Assembly (NCBI RefSeq): GCF_014699005.1
Contig: NZ_JACWZY010000010.1
Location: forward strand, 124,001 to 188,000
Length of the DNA stretch: 64,000 bases
Reading direction: 5' to 3'
Origin: Spirosoma profusum
GTDB lineage: Bacteria > Bacteroidota > Bacteroidia > Cytophagales > Spirosomataceae
The notes below the pieces were generated by a model. That model worked only from the letters and a program-made list of their open reading frames with translations. It was not told where the DNA came from and made no database searches. Of this stretch, positions 9,114 to 17,749 are shown piece after piece. Position numbers and translations under genes: made by a program. How positions within the stretch are numbered: position 1 is the stretch's first letter; every line of letters begins with the position of its first letter.

Positions 9114-9783
9114 CTGTAGTTCAGCTGATAAGGACGTTGAATTAGGGCGTGCTTACGTAAAAGAAGGAAAATTTCGTGATGCTATTCAGACGCTGAACCG
9201 AGCCATTGAAGCAGACGACGATAATGTGGAAGCGTTCATTACGCGGGGTGTCGCTTATTTTGAGCTGAAAGAATACGCCAACGCCAGCCTCGATTACGAA
9301 CAGGCCATTAAAATTGACCCGAATTTTTACCGACCTTATTACAATCGGGGCCTGCTCAAGGTGGCACAAAATGATTTAACAGGAGCTCTGAAGGATTACT
9401 CTGACGCCATTCGATTAGCCCCCGATACCAGTCAACGTATCACGGCCGAACTATTTCTGAATCGGGGACAGTTATTTGCTACGCAGGGCCAGATTCAGCC
9501 TGCCCTCAGCGATTTTTCGCAGGCCATTACGTTAGATTCTCGAAATGCACTGGCTTTGTACAATCGGGGAAACCTGCGTTTCCAGCAGAAAGACCTGGCG
9601 GGTGCTACGTCTGATTTTCAGCAGGCTGCCCAGGCCGATCCTCGGTTTGGGAAAGCTTTTTACGGACTGGGTATCGCTCAGATTTTGCAGGATCAGCGTG
9701 AGCAAGGTTGTCTGAATCTGAAACAGGCCCAAAAGCTAGGTTATGCCGATGCCGCAAACGCTGTAACGGAATATTGTAATTGA
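9055..9783 (+). CDS. TPR-repeat lipoprotein
   Basis: From the ATG at 9055 the product is 242 residues: a signal sequence (MPTGWLSHFYSFTLSL) ending in the lipobox FILAC, so the protein should be lipid-anchored on Cys21. The mature part is about six tetratricopeptide repeats (AYVKEGKFRDAIQTLNRAIE, AYFELKEYANASLDYEQAIK, GNLRFQQKDLAGATSDFQQA), a helical protein-interaction scaffold. An upstream in-frame ATG at 8986 would add a charged Lys/Arg/Glu/Ser stretch before the signal, which is unfavourable for export. That extra stretch and the signal core are both encoded by the inverted repeat at 9013-9113. Partner and role unknown. Confidence 0.8.
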   Translation: MPTGWLSHFYSFTLSLFILACSSADKDVELGRAYVKEGKFRDAIQTLNRAIEADDDNVEAFITRGVAYFELKEYANASLDYEQAIKIDPNFYRPYYNRGLLKVAQNDLTGALKDYSDAIRLAPDTSQRITAELFLNRGQLFATQGQIQPALSDFSQAITLDSRNALALYNRGNLRFQQKDLAGATSDFQQAAQADPRFGKAFYGLGIAQILQDQREQGCLNLKQAQKLGYADAANAVTEYCN

Positions 9784-9837
9784 GTCGTAAGTCAATAATC
9801 ATTAGTCTACAGTGGTTAATGATTATTGACTTACGAC
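9784..9837. repeat. Perfect 21-bp inverted repeat
   Basis: Arms 9784-9804 and 9817-9837 match perfectly around a 12-base loop. It starts at the end of the TPR gene (stop codon 9781-9783) and ends 19 bases before the next start. Confidence 0.9.
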
Positions 9838-9856
9838 TACTCACTGCTGACTCATT

Positions 9857-10210
9857 ATGCTTAAATTACTTGCTATCATTTTCGGGCTGCTGTTTATTTT
9901 GTTTGCGGCCTTTCAATATAACGATCCCGACCCGGAAGTCTGGATTCCGATTTATGGCATGGCAGCTGTTGCCTGTTTTATGGCCTATGCCGGTGTTGGT
10001 CGCTGGTGGTTTTTTACGGCTATGGCCGTGATGTATATCGTAGCTGCTGTGTATCAATGGCCTCCGCAGTTTGAGGGGTTTCTGTTTAGCGAGATGGGGA
10101 TGCGTAGCATGAATATAGAAATGGCGCGTGAAGCCGGTGGCCTGGCTATTTGTGCGCTTGTCATGATCATACTGGCGTTTTTGGTACGTCGTCAACCGCT
10201 ACGTCGATGA
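9857..10210 (+). CDS. TMEM220-family small membrane protein
   Basis: A 117-residue protein with four hydrophobic segments. The N-terminus MLKLLAIIFGLLFILFAAFQYNDPDPEVWIPIYG carries the QYNDPDP motif that marks the TMEM220 family, whose biochemical role is unknown. The stop overlaps the start of the HMG-CoA lyase gene (ATGA at 10207-10210), so the two are probably translationally coupled. Confidence 0.8.
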   Translation: MLKLLAIIFGLLFILFAAFQYNDPDPEVWIPIYGMAAVACFMAYAGVGRWWFFTAMAVMYIVAAVYQWPPQFEGFLFSEMGMRSMNIEMAREAGGLAICALVMIILAFLVRRQPLRR

Positions 10211-11049
10211 AACTGGTTGAATGTCCCCGAGATGCTATGCAGGGCTTGGCTCATTTTGTGCCAACCGCGCTCAAGATCGAGTACCTGAATACGCTCCTGC
10301 AAGTCGGATTTGATACGCTTGATTTCGGAAGTTTTGTTTCGCCCAAAGCCATTCCACAAATGCGCGACACAGCGGACGTACTGGCTGGACTGAACGTAGC
10401 AGCTACCAAAACCCGACTGCTGGCAATCGTAGCTAATGTTCGCGGGGCTGAGCAGGCCGTTACGTATGAACCGATTCGTTACGTTGGTTTTCCGTTATCA
10501 GTATCTGAAACGTTTCAGCAACGTAACACCAACAAGGCTATCGCTCAGGCGTTTACCGACGTAGCAGCAATTCAGGAATTATGTCAAAGGAAACGGAAAG
10601 AACTAGTAGTCTACCTTTCGATGGGCTTTGGCAATCCATACGGTGATACGTATAGCCCCGAACTGGTCCGCGATTTTACAGCACAACTTGTACAGATGGG
10701 CGTGGGCATCATCTCGCCTTCCGACACCATCGGTACGTCGACACCCGAAGCGATCGAAACGCTCTTCAGGCATCTGATTTCTGAATTTCCGACTATTGAG
10801 TTTGGCGCCCATCTCCACGCCCGACCTGGCGAAGCTCCAGACAAAGTTCGAGCAGCTTTGCGTGCTGGCGTTCAGCGAATAGACGGCGCACTACGTGGTT
10901 TTGGCGGTTGTCCCATGGCGGCTGACGAACTCACTGGCAATCTCCCCACCGAAGAAATCATCCAAACCCTAACCGCGTCTGGCATCTCCCTGGTGATCAA
11001 TAAAGAAGCCCTCCAGAAAGCTATGACCCTGTCGGCTGGGGTATTTTAG
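10207..11049 (+). CDS. Hydroxymethylglutaryl-CoA lyase
   Basis: A 280-residue TIM-barrel enzyme of the HMGL-like family. It begins MKLVECPRDAMQG, which is the substrate and metal-binding first strand (an E-x-P-R-D variant). AHLHARPGEAPDKVRAAL provides metal-binding histidines and FGGCPMAADELTGN is the catalytic-cysteine loop. The enzyme cleaves HMG-CoA to acetyl-CoA and acetoacetate in leucine breakdown. An upstream in-frame start at 10150 would overlap the preceding gene more deeply and adds nothing recognisable. It overlaps the TMEM220-like gene by four bases. Confidence 0.9.
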   Translation: MKLVECPRDAMQGLAHFVPTALKIEYLNTLLQVGFDTLDFGSFVSPKAIPQMRDTADVLAGLNVAATKTRLLAIVANVRGAEQAVTYEPIRYVGFPLSVSETFQQRNTNKAIAQAFTDVAAIQELCQRKRKELVVYLSMGFGNPYGDTYSPELVRDFTAQLVQMGVGIISPSDTIGTSTPEAIETLFRHLISEFPTIEFGAHLHARPGEAPDKVRAALRAGVQRIDGALRGFGGCPMAADELTGNLPTEEIIQTLTASGISLVINKEALQKAMTLSAGVF

Positions 11050-11094
11050 GGCATAGGGTACGTAGTAGGGAGAGCTTTTACCCTCTGCCCCATG

Positions 11095-11619
11095 CTACAT
11101 GAACATCGCCTGAATTTCTTCTTTTACGCTTTTAATAGCGTCGGCGGTGGGCAGTTTGTCTTTCTGGATGATACGTTCGAAAATCCGTTTCGAGAGTTCG
11201 AGCGCGGGAGCGTCGGGGCGCGTGTCGCCGGACGCCTGGTTGATGAGCGTCATCACTTCGTTCATAGCCCCCTGAATCTGATCCCAAACGGCCTGACTCA
11301 TATACACCTGCTGCGACAAATTGTGGTTGTATTCTTCGCGAATTTCCTGAAGCAGACGTTGTTGAAGTTCGAGCACGGTAGTCGAACTTCCACCGAGTCG
11401 AAGCAATAAATTATTGGGGCTGATACGTTCCAGAAACAAAACCATCCGTTCATACGCCTGCAAACGTATTGGAACTACCGACTCGGTATAACGTCCCTGT
11501 ACGTCGTAGCGATGCCGGTCGGCTTCCCGCTCCAGCAATAATTTGACAGTCAGATACATGCCATAGAGCACTAAACCGGCGGGTACGAGCAGTTTAAGGA
11601 AATCACTGATAAGGTCCAT
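11095..11619 (-). CDS. Membrane-anchored conserved hypothetical protein
   Basis: 174 residues. Residues 8-27 (LKLLVPAGLVLYGMYLTVKL) form one membrane segment, followed by a charged soluble part predicted to be mostly helical (RLQAYERMVLFLERISPNNLLLRL; QQRLLQEIREEYNHNLSQQVYMSQAVWDQI). I recognise it as a protein conserved in Cytophagales but can name no function. It converges with the HMG-CoA lyase gene and is divergent from the IscA-like gene. Confidence 0.7.
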   Translation of the reverse strand: MDLISDFLKLLVPAGLVLYGMYLTVKLLLEREADRHRYDVQGRYTESVVPIRLQAYERMVLFLERISPNNLLLRLGGSSTTVLELQQRLLQEIREEYNHNLSQQVYMSQAVWDQIQGAMNEVMTLINQASGDTRPDAPALELSKRIFERIIQKDKLPTADAIKSVKEEIQAMFM

Positions 11620-11650
11620 GCAGGAAACAAATTTATTAAGCGGAAAAAAG

Positions 11651-11658
11651 TAACTTTG
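11651..11658 (+). promoter_or_regulatory. -7 box upstream of the IscA-like gene
   Basis: TAACTTTG fits TAnnTTTG exactly. No matching -33 box was found. The leader would include the inverted repeat at 11689-11772. Confidence 0.4.
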
Positions 11659-11688
11659 ATAAAGACAACATCAATTAACTACGTGTTA

Positions 11689-11772
11689 AATGAATAATGG
11701 ATAATGATTAGAGCGCCCTTCAATCAGTATGCATTCGGGGCCGCCCGTGCGGTTCATTATCCATTATTCATT
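11689..11772. repeat. Inverted repeat ahead of the IscA-like gene
   Basis: Perfect 19-bp arms (11689-11707 and 11754-11772) made of an ATGAATAATGG-type word. They are separated by 46 bases, and the right arm ends 12 bases before the start codon. Confidence 0.9.
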
Positions 11773-11784
11773 GATCATTTAACC

Positions 11785-12084
11785 ATGCTCCAACTCGATA
11801 ATCCCGTTCGTGTTCGACCGGAAGCACGCCAACAAATTCTGGAAACTTTACAAGCCAATAAAATCCCTGACGACTACGGATTACGTATTGGTGTACGGGG
11901 CGGAGGCTGTGGTTCATCCTGGTTATTAGGGTTCGACCTGCCCAGCTCCGCCGACGAAGTGTATAACGTAGAAGATGTACGCGTCATTATCGACCGGAAG
12001 CATTTACTCTACGTACTGGGTGCCGAAATCGGCTATGAGACGGGTGGCTTCACCATTGAAAAAGCTGGCGAAAATCAGCTATAA
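11785..12084 (+). CDS. HesB/IscA-like iron-sulfur assembly protein lacking the C-terminal Cys pair
   Basis: 99 residues from the ATG at 11785. The order of elements follows IscA: GLRIGVRGGGCGSSWLLGF matches the first cysteine loop and VRVIIDRKHLLYVLGAEIGY the central strand-helix. Typical IscA/ErpA proteins end with a CGCG motif that supplies two more cluster ligands; here the chain ends FTIEKAGENQL with no cysteine. It may be a degenerate carrier or use other ligands. The earlier in-frame start at 11704 lies inside the inverted repeat and is unlikely. Confidence 0.75.
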   Translation: MLQLDNPVRVRPEARQQILETLQANKIPDDYGLRIGVRGGGCGSSWLLGFDLPSSADEVYNVEDVRVIIDRKHLLYVLGAEIGYETGGFTIEKAGENQL

Positions 12085-12197
12085 ATGATCGTTATTCAGT
12101 ACGTCGTATGAATACCAGTGGCTACGAAATACCGGCTGGAAGCTAAAAACTTGGCATGATTTTAGGGTAGTTTTTAGAGACGACAATACACCCGTTA

Positions 12198-15100
12198 GTG
12201 AAACGTATCGTAGAACATATTTTCCTGTTGCTGGCTGTTGTGTTTCTTAGCATGTCAGGCCTGTATTACTCGCTGCTGGAACAGAGCTCCCCTGGTGCCA
12301 CCGATGAGCAATACATTTTTTCGGTTCAGCAGCGGGTAAAGGAAGAAATGCAGGTCAGCAGCAACGAGCTGGCCAAAGTGGTAGCTATCCTGAAAACCAA
12401 ACCCAATCCTACGTTTTCCGAACTACGTATCGATGCCCGCTATCCGTATTTTGTTTTCCGCAACAAACAACTCGAATACTGGTCCGACCATCGCTTCATT
12501 CCCGATTATGCACGTATCGAAGCTATCACCAATCCGAAACTGATTGATGTTGAGCAGAGTCGCTATATCGTTAGTCACCAGCGTGTTCGCTCCGGGAACG
12601 ATCAGGTAGACGTATTTTCGCTGGTAAACGTGTATCGGTATTACCATTCCAATAATACTTACCTGAAGTCGGGTTATAATCCTAATTTGTTCAGTCAAGA
12701 TCCACAGGATGTTGTTTCAGAGCGACAAAAGGATTTTCAGGCCATTTATGACAATTCGTCGGCTTTTCTATTTTCGGTGATACCGCCCGTTGTAGATGCC
12801 TATCGCAACCAGAATACGCCGACCAACACAGTCATTCTGGCAACCGGCGGGATTCTGTTTCTGGGAATCTATCTCATACAGCTGATGCTTCGACTGATGC
12901 GGAAGCGTCAGTACGAATGGGGTTTTCTTTGTCTGGCAGGCTATTTACTGATACTTCGGGCGGTCATGCTCTATTTCAGCGTACCATTCCTGTTTTATGA
13001 TATCGACCTGTTCAATCCAAAATATTATGCCTCGTCGGTACTGGTGCCCTCACTAGGCGATTTGCTGGTGAATACTGTCTTCGTAGTTATTCTGGCATTT
13101 TATTGGGTTCGACATTATTATCGGTCGCGGTCGTACATGGCGCTGCTGCACCTTCCCTCCTGGGTGCAATTAGTGCTCTCTGTAGGCTGTATTGTGCTCA
13201 GTTACACGGTTTTTTCGCTTTGTTACAGTGAGCTAAACAACATTTACGAGAAGTCGCAGTTTACGCTCGACATTACCCTAAGCATCCATTTTTCATTTCT
13301 GAAAATTGTGTGCTTAGTGGTATTCATTACCATTTCCTTCATTTATTTTCTGATTACCCACGTACTGGCCAGCCTGTTTCTGCGCTTCAATCGCAATAAG
13401 CCTATTCTGATCGGTTTATCACTTATTCTGGCTGGAACCATTCTGAGTGCTGGGGTTTGGCTTGCTATTGGCGGGTCGCTGGACAGCGTTTTTCTGCTGA
13501 ACGGGTTTTATCTGGTGCTTATTTATATTTCTGAGCTTCCAAGAAGTCTTTATTCATTTCGCTATAAAACATCATCTTACTTGTTTCTGGCGGCTCTGAT
13601 TTGTGCCGTTATGACTTCTTACGTTGTCTATAAGCAGGAAATCAGGAAACAATTAGTACATAAACAGGAATTTGCTACGCAGCTTCTGGCCGAAAACGAC
13701 CAGTTGGGCGAATTTCTGATGAGTAAAGCGCAGGAGTTGATTCAAAAGGATGCCGATATCAGCCGTTCGCTGAAAATCGATACGTTGTTCGTTCGCGAAC
13801 GTATTCAGCACCGGGTCAAAAACATACATCTGGATAAATATTTTGACAAGTACGATATCGACGTATTATCGTTCCAGGCAAATGGGCTTCCGCTTGATAT
13901 CAGTCCCAACGCAGTACCGCTCGCTACGTTGACCAGTCGCTATCGTCAGGCGGCCTACAAAACAGCTTACCCAGGCATTTATTTCGTTAACGAAGTAGGG
14001 AACGAGTTCGTTAAGCAATATCTCTGTTTTATTGGTATTCCGTCGAATAGACCCGCTTTAACTCCAGGTGGCAGTCAGTCAGTTAGCCCTCCGGATACGG
14101 TTGGGTATGTAGTGCTTGACCTTCGACTACGTAATGAACTGCCCAAAAGTGTGTATCCTGAATTACTGGTCGACACTAAATTCACCCAAAATCCTGATAT
14201 TCAGAATTATAGCTATGCGCTCTTCAGCGGGCCAAAGCTGGGCGGACAGTCGTTGGGAGAATTACAACCCAGGAAGATTTATGGCACAGGCAGTTACAAT
14301 TACGATCGTAAATTTAACCTGGGCATCTTAACGAATCCAGCCTTGTTTACGACCGGCCTGACGAGTAATGGCTATCAGCACGTAGCACAGCGCGGTCAGG
14401 ACGGACGTATCGTGGTGGTATCGTCAGAAGCTTATCCATTCAAGAATATATTTTCCAACTTCTCATTCCTGTATCTCCTGCTGGTGGTAACGGTTATTGT
14501 AGTTATCATTGGTTACGCCATTAAATACTTTTTCTCGCAGTACGGCATCAATTATTCGACCAAAATTCAGATGCTGCTGAATTTTGCTTTCTTTCTGCCG
14601 CTGGCGCTGGTCATCCTGCTTATTTCGAAAGATATTAGCTCTAATTACATTGATAATCAACGTAGTACATACATAAGTAATACACGTAACATTGCCACTA
14701 ACTTTCTGACGTATCTGGATGAACACCTTACTCTGAAGAAACGTAGTAAGGCGTCGATGGAGGAAGAATTGGCCAAAATTGCGCGCGATGCCGACCTCGA
14801 TATTAATCTGTTCGATACCAAAGGTCACCTGTACACATCGACCCGGCCGCTGATTTACGAAAGTGGTTACCTTTCTAAACAGATCAATCCAGAAGCTTTC
14901 ATCCACATTATCGAGGATAAAGAAAGTGAACGTTTGCTCGATGAATCGCTGGGAAATAAGCAGTATCGGACGGCTTACGTGGCTGTTAAAACCTACGATG
15001 GACGTTTATTGGGTGTGCTCAGCATTCCATATTTCTACGCCCAGCCCGAACTCGACCGTCAGATTATCGAAGTGACGGCGTCAGCACTGAGCGTTTTCTC

Positions 15101-16046
15101 GATTCTGTTCCTCATTTTCCTGGTTCTGTCTTACATCGCGCTGCATTTTCTGATAAAGCCGTTGAAACTACTGACGCAGAAAATCAGGAAAACCAATCTG
15201 GAACACAGAAACGAGCCTCTCCCCTGGCGGACAGATGACGAAATTGGTCTGCTGATTCGGGCGTATAACCGGATGCTGGTGAAGCTGGAAGAAAATAAAC
15301 AGGCGCTCGCTCAGACCGAAAAACAATCGGCCTGGCAGGAAATGGCCAAACAGGTGGCACACGAAATCAAAAATCCGCTGACGCCCATGAAGTTAACGTT
15401 GCAGCATCTGCAACGAACGCTGCCTAATCAGAGCAATTCAGCGAATGGCAATAATGATCCCGCACGACGTATCATTCTTCGGACATTTGACTCGCTGCTC
15501 GACCAGATCGATACGTTGAGTGATATTGCTACGTCGTTTTCTGATTTTGCCAAGATGCCACTTCCCAAGCGGGAAACGTTTGAGGTAACGGCGGTACTCA
15601 ACAAAACCGCTGATCTTTACGCCGATAACCCGCGCCTGACGCTACGTCGGCAAATTGCAAAAGGGCCTATCCTGACCACTGGCGATCGGCAGATGATTGG
15701 ACGTATCATCACCAACCTGATTGTCAATGCCATTCAGTCGGTGCCACCGAGCCGCAAACCTGTTATTGAGTTGAAGCTATTCATCAATAATGATGACGTA
15801 CAGATTGAAATTCACGACAACGGGGCTGGTATTCCTGAAGCCATTCAGGGAAAAGTTTTCCTGCCAAATTTCAGCACCAAACAGGAAGGTTCTGGATTAG
15901 GACTGGCTATTGCCAAACGGGGCGTAGAACACGCTGGTGGCACGATCTGGTTCGAAACCGTTGAAGGAGTTGGTACGTCGTTTTTTATATCGTTGCCGCT
16001 CGAAAAAGTCGCCGAAGCCTCTGTTAGCAAACCGGTTAATTATTAG
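12198..16046 (+). CDS. Very large NtrY-like membrane histidine kinase
   Basis: 1,282 residues from a GTG start (MKRIVEHIFLLL). A first membrane segment is followed by a roughly 180-residue extracytoplasmic part and a bundle of membrane helices (about 205-475), a second periplasmic stretch, more helices near 750-815, another sensor loop, a last helix (about 956-985), a HAMP domain, and a kinase core. The phospho-acceptor is H1055 in QVAHEIKNPLTPMKLTL. The ATPase part has N (NLIVNAIQS), G1 (IHDNGAGIP) and G2 (SGLGLAIAKRG) boxes. The core resembles NtrY. No response-regulator gene is adjacent, so its partner is unknown. The multi-helix first half is well beyond the usual NtrY size. Confidence 0.9.
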   Translation: MKRIVEHIFLLLAVVFLSMSGLYYSLLEQSSPGATDEQYIFSVQQRVKEEMQVSSNELAKVVAILKTKPNPTFSELRIDARYPYFVFRNKQLEYWSDHRFIPDYARIEAITNPKLIDVEQSRYIVSHQRVRSGNDQVDVFSLVNVYRYYHSNNTYLKSGYNPNLFSQDPQDVVSERQKDFQAIYDNSSAFLFSVIPPVVDAYRNQNTPTNTVILATGGILFLGIYLIQLMLRLMRKRQYEWGFLCLAGYLLILRAVMLYFSVPFLFYDIDLFNPKYYASSVLVPSLGDLLVNTVFVVILAFYWVRHYYRSRSYMALLHLPSWVQLVLSVGCIVLSYTVFSLCYSELNNIYEKSQFTLDITLSIHFSFLKIVCLVVFITISFIYFLITHVLASLFLRFNRNKPILIGLSLILAGTILSAGVWLAIGGSLDSVFLLNGFYLVLIYISELPRSLYSFRYKTSSYLFLAALICAVMTSYVVYKQEIRKQLVHKQEFATQLLAENDQLGEFLMSKAQELIQKDADISRSLKIDTLFVRERIQHRVKNIHLDKYFDKYDIDVLSFQANGLPLDISPNAVPLATLTSRYRQAAYKTAYPGIYFVNEVGNEFVKQYLCFIGIPSNRPALTPGGSQSVSPPDTVGYVVLDLRLRNELPKSVYPELLVDTKFTQNPDIQNYSYALFSGPKLGGQSLGELQPRKIYGTGSYNYDRKFNLGILTNPALFTTGLTSNGYQHVAQRGQDGRIVVVSSEAYPFKNIFSNFSFLYLLLVVTVIVVIIGYAIKYFFSQYGINYSTKIQMLLNFAFFLPLALVILLISKDISSNYIDNQRSTYISNTRNIATNFLTYLDEHLTLKKRSKASMEEELAKIARDADLDINLFDTKGHLYTSTRPLIYESGYLSKQINPEAFIHIIEDKESERLLDESLGNKQYRTAYVAVKTYDGRLLGVLSIPYFYAQPELDRQIIEVTASALSVFSILFLIFLVLSYIALHFLIKPLKLLTQKIRKTNLEHRNEPLPWRTDDEIGLLIRAYNRMLVKLEENKQALAQTEKQSAWQEMAKQVAHEIKNPLTPMKLTLQHLQRTLPNQSNSANGNNDPARRIILRTFDSLLDQIDTLSDIATSFSDFAKMPLPKRETFEVTAVLNKTADLYADNPRLTLRRQIAKGPILTTGDRQMIGRIITNLIVNAIQSVPPSRKPVIELKLFINNDDVQIEIHDNGAGIPEAIQGKVFLPNFSTKQEGSGLGLAIAKRGVEHAGGTIWFETVEGVGTSFFISLPLEKVAEASVSKPVNY

Positions 16047-16051
16047 TATTC

Positions 16052-16083
16052 TGTGAGGGCAGATTTAAGAACCTGCCCTCACA
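16052..16083. terminator. Hairpin between the kinase and HNH genes
   Basis: Perfect 11-bp arms (TGTGAGGGCAG / CTGCCCTCACA) with a 10-base loop, followed by a short A-run on the plus strand. It sits between convergent genes. It lacks a strong T-tract for the plus strand, so it may serve mostly the minus-strand gene or act as an mRNA end. Confidence 0.6.
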
Positions 16084-16098
16084 AAAAGGATTTTCTAG

Positions 16099-16683
16099 CT
16101 ATTCAATTGTTACGTGTTTCCAATTCTCTCCTGACCGAATCCGATTAAGCTGCGTGTGCGTGATGCCAAATTGCTTGGCTATCATCTTCAATCGATTCTT
16201 ATCATTCTGAAGTAGTTTTTTGATCATCTTCACCTTGCTCTCAGTTAATTTATAATTACGGGTTTGACGGGGTAACTGACGATTTTTGAGGTTAGGATTA
16301 TTCCGGTTGTGTTCGATCATTTCGTCCTTTGTCACCCAGCGCAGATTTTGAAAGTAATTATTCTGCTTGTTATAGTCGAGGTGAATCACAAAAAGCTGAT
16401 CGGGTTGGTCGCGCTTAATAAAATGTTCAGCTACGAGTTTATGAACGTATCGATTCAGCGTTTTTCCAGCTGAACGAATATTCAGTGAACGATACCCCTG
16501 AATCACAGACCCTTTAATGAGCGTACTGCTCGGCTTACTACCGGGCTGGGTCGACGCTACGTTCTGAAAGCTGCGCAACCTGCCGTAATTTGAGACTTCA
16601 TAATGGGGTGGATTTGGTACATTATCAAATAGAATAGGCACCCAGTGCTCATTCCAAAAACTCTGGTTTCCTTTGGTTTCCAT
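16099..16683 (-). CDS. Stand-alone NUMOD4/HNH endonuclease-like protein
   Basis: 194 residues. The N-terminus has a NUMOD4 DNA-binding motif (YEVSNYGRLRSF), then an HNH nuclease core (YVHKLVAEHFI; VIHLDYNKQNNYFQNLRWVT) and a C-terminal helix-turn-helix-like segment (KLTESKVKMIKKLLQN...IAKQFGITHTQLNRI). This is the architecture of phage and intron-type homing endonucleases. No intron, intein or phage gene flanks it, and the neighbours look intact, so it appears to be free-standing. The first metal-site histidine is at YVHK and the second at VIHLD. Probably acquired horizontally. Confidence 0.85.
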   Translation of the reverse strand: METKGNQSFWNEHWVPILFDNVPNPPHYEVSNYGRLRSFQNVASTQPGSKPSSTLIKGSVIQGYRSLNIRSAGKTLNRYVHKLVAEHFIKRDQPDQLFVIHLDYNKQNNYFQNLRWVTKDEMIEHNRNNPNLKNRQLPRQTRNYKLTESKVKMIKKLLQNDKNRLKMIAKQFGITHTQLNRIRSGENWKHVTIE

Positions 16684-16721
16684 GAACGCAGCAGTTATAC
16701 GTATATTTTTCTTATGGGCAG

Positions 16722-16752
16722 CAAAACTATAGGGAGGTAAGAGCTTAACAAT
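16722..16752 (-). promoter_or_regulatory. Promoter of the HNH gene
   Basis: On the minus strand, TAGTTTTG (16722-16729) matches TAnnTTTG. ATTG (16749-16752) is a one-mismatch -33 box at 19 bases. It is about 40 bases upstream of the start codon. Confidence 0.5.
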
Positions 16753-16940
16753 TTTAGACTGAAATGGTTATGGGATTTTTCCATCATTTTTTTTGAACAA
16801 TTTCACTCCCCCATATCCGACATTTCATATACGCAATTTCAGTTGGAGCCATGTACTGATGGTTTGTCTATGAAACCGCAAGGCCCTCGGAATGGTTATA
16901 GAAAGGGCAGGAAAATGCAAACATGCTGTCTGCCAGTTTT

Positions 16941-17312
16941 ATGAATACCAATAGTAAGAAAACGTTAGTAATGGGCGCCACCGAAAATCCGGGGCGATAT
17001 GCGTATCTGGCCGCTAATAGTCTGTTACGTCATGGACACCCGATTGAGCTGGTCGGCCTGAAAAAAGGGCAAATTCAGGGTCAAAACATCCAGACCGGGC
17101 ACCCCCAGCTCGATGACATTGACACCGTGACCATGTACGTTGGTCCTCGCAACCAGACTGATTTATATGATTACGTTAAAAGTCTCAAACCCCGCCGGGT
17201 TATTTTCAATCCGGGCGCTGAAAACCCTGAATTTGAGCGGCAGCTCCGGGAGGAAGGTATCGAACCTATCGAAGCCTGTACGCTTGTTATGCTTTCAATT
17301 GGAACGTATTGA
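16941..17312 (+). CDS. CoA-binding domain protein (YccU-like)
   Basis: A 123-residue single-domain Rossmann protein of the CoA_binding_2 family. TLVMGATENPGRYAYLAANSLLRHGHPI is the nucleotide-binding strand-loop-helix, VTMYVGPRNQTDLYDYV and RVIFNPGAENPEFERQL are the following family segments. Such proteins bind CoA, but the role is not established. The frame also has an ATG at 16923; the later one begins right at the domain. Four bases separate its end from the next gene, so it heads the transcription unit leading to the ATP synthase genes. Confidence 0.8.
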   Translation: MNTNSKKTLVMGATENPGRYAYLAANSLLRHGHPIELVGLKKGQIQGQNIQTGHPQLDDIDTVTMYVGPRNQTDLYDYVKSLKPRRVIFNPGAENPEFERQLREEGIEPIEACTLVMLSIGTY

Positions 17313-17316
17313 TTGA

Positions 17317-17730
17317 GTGACCAATCGTAACGTAGCGCAGTCTCTGTATCGACCGATACTAATTTTCATGCTTCGTCCTTTTCTGTTTACCGTTTTTTTA
17401 GCAATTGTATTTTTTGTAGCCAAACAATATTTTGCCGCGTTCTGGTTGCACCCGGGCTGGAAAATATTACTGGTCTTTTTTGGCTCTGTATCGATACTCA
17501 CACAACGGCTGGTAGAGACTGGTTTACAAGGAGATCGATCCCGATTCATTCCTTTGTACCTGGCAGCCACCGTGGCTCGGATGATATTGGGATTGGCCTT
17601 TGTTGGTTTTTTCCTGTTCCGCCATATCGAGCAACGACGTACGTTCATTTTGGACTTTCTTGTACTATATATATGTTACGCAGGCTTTGAGATTTGGACG
17701 CTTACTCGTAACTTGCGACGCGATTCGTAA
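17317..17730 (+). CDS. Four-helix membrane protein at the head of the ATP synthase operon (AtpI-like?)
   Basis: 137 residues from a GTG (or 120 from the ATG at 17368). Four hydrophobic segments are visible: FLFTVFLAIVFFVAK, ILLVFFGSVSILTQ, YLAATVARMILGLAFVGFFLF, and FILDFLVLYICYAGFEIW. In Bacteroidota a small membrane protein is commonly found just before atpB, related to AtpI, which helps assemble the c-ring. Position and topology suggest that role; the sequence itself is too diverged for me to assign it. It ends 19 bases before atpB. Confidence 0.55.
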   Translation: MTNRNVAQSLYRPILIFMLRPFLFTVFLAIVFFVAKQYFAAFWLHPGWKILLVFFGSVSILTQRLVETGLQGDRSRFIPLYLAATVARMILGLAFVGFFLFRHIEQRRTFILDFLVLYICYAGFEIWTLTRNLRRDS

Positions 17731-17749
17731 AAACGATCTGTCACATCAT

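Noticed and set aside
12148..12185. TTGGCATGATTTTAGG as a sigma-54 promoter for the NtrY-like kinase
   Set aside because: The -24 half is close, but the -12 GC is absent (AGG in place of GC); two key mismatches.
16099..16683. A group I intron or intein associated with the HNH gene
   Set aside because: Flanking genes are intact and no intron core or intein splice motifs are visible.
17600..17749. Extended N-terminus of ATP synthase subunit a
   Set aside because: It overlaps the preceding membrane-protein gene in another frame, and the signal peptide begins at 17750.
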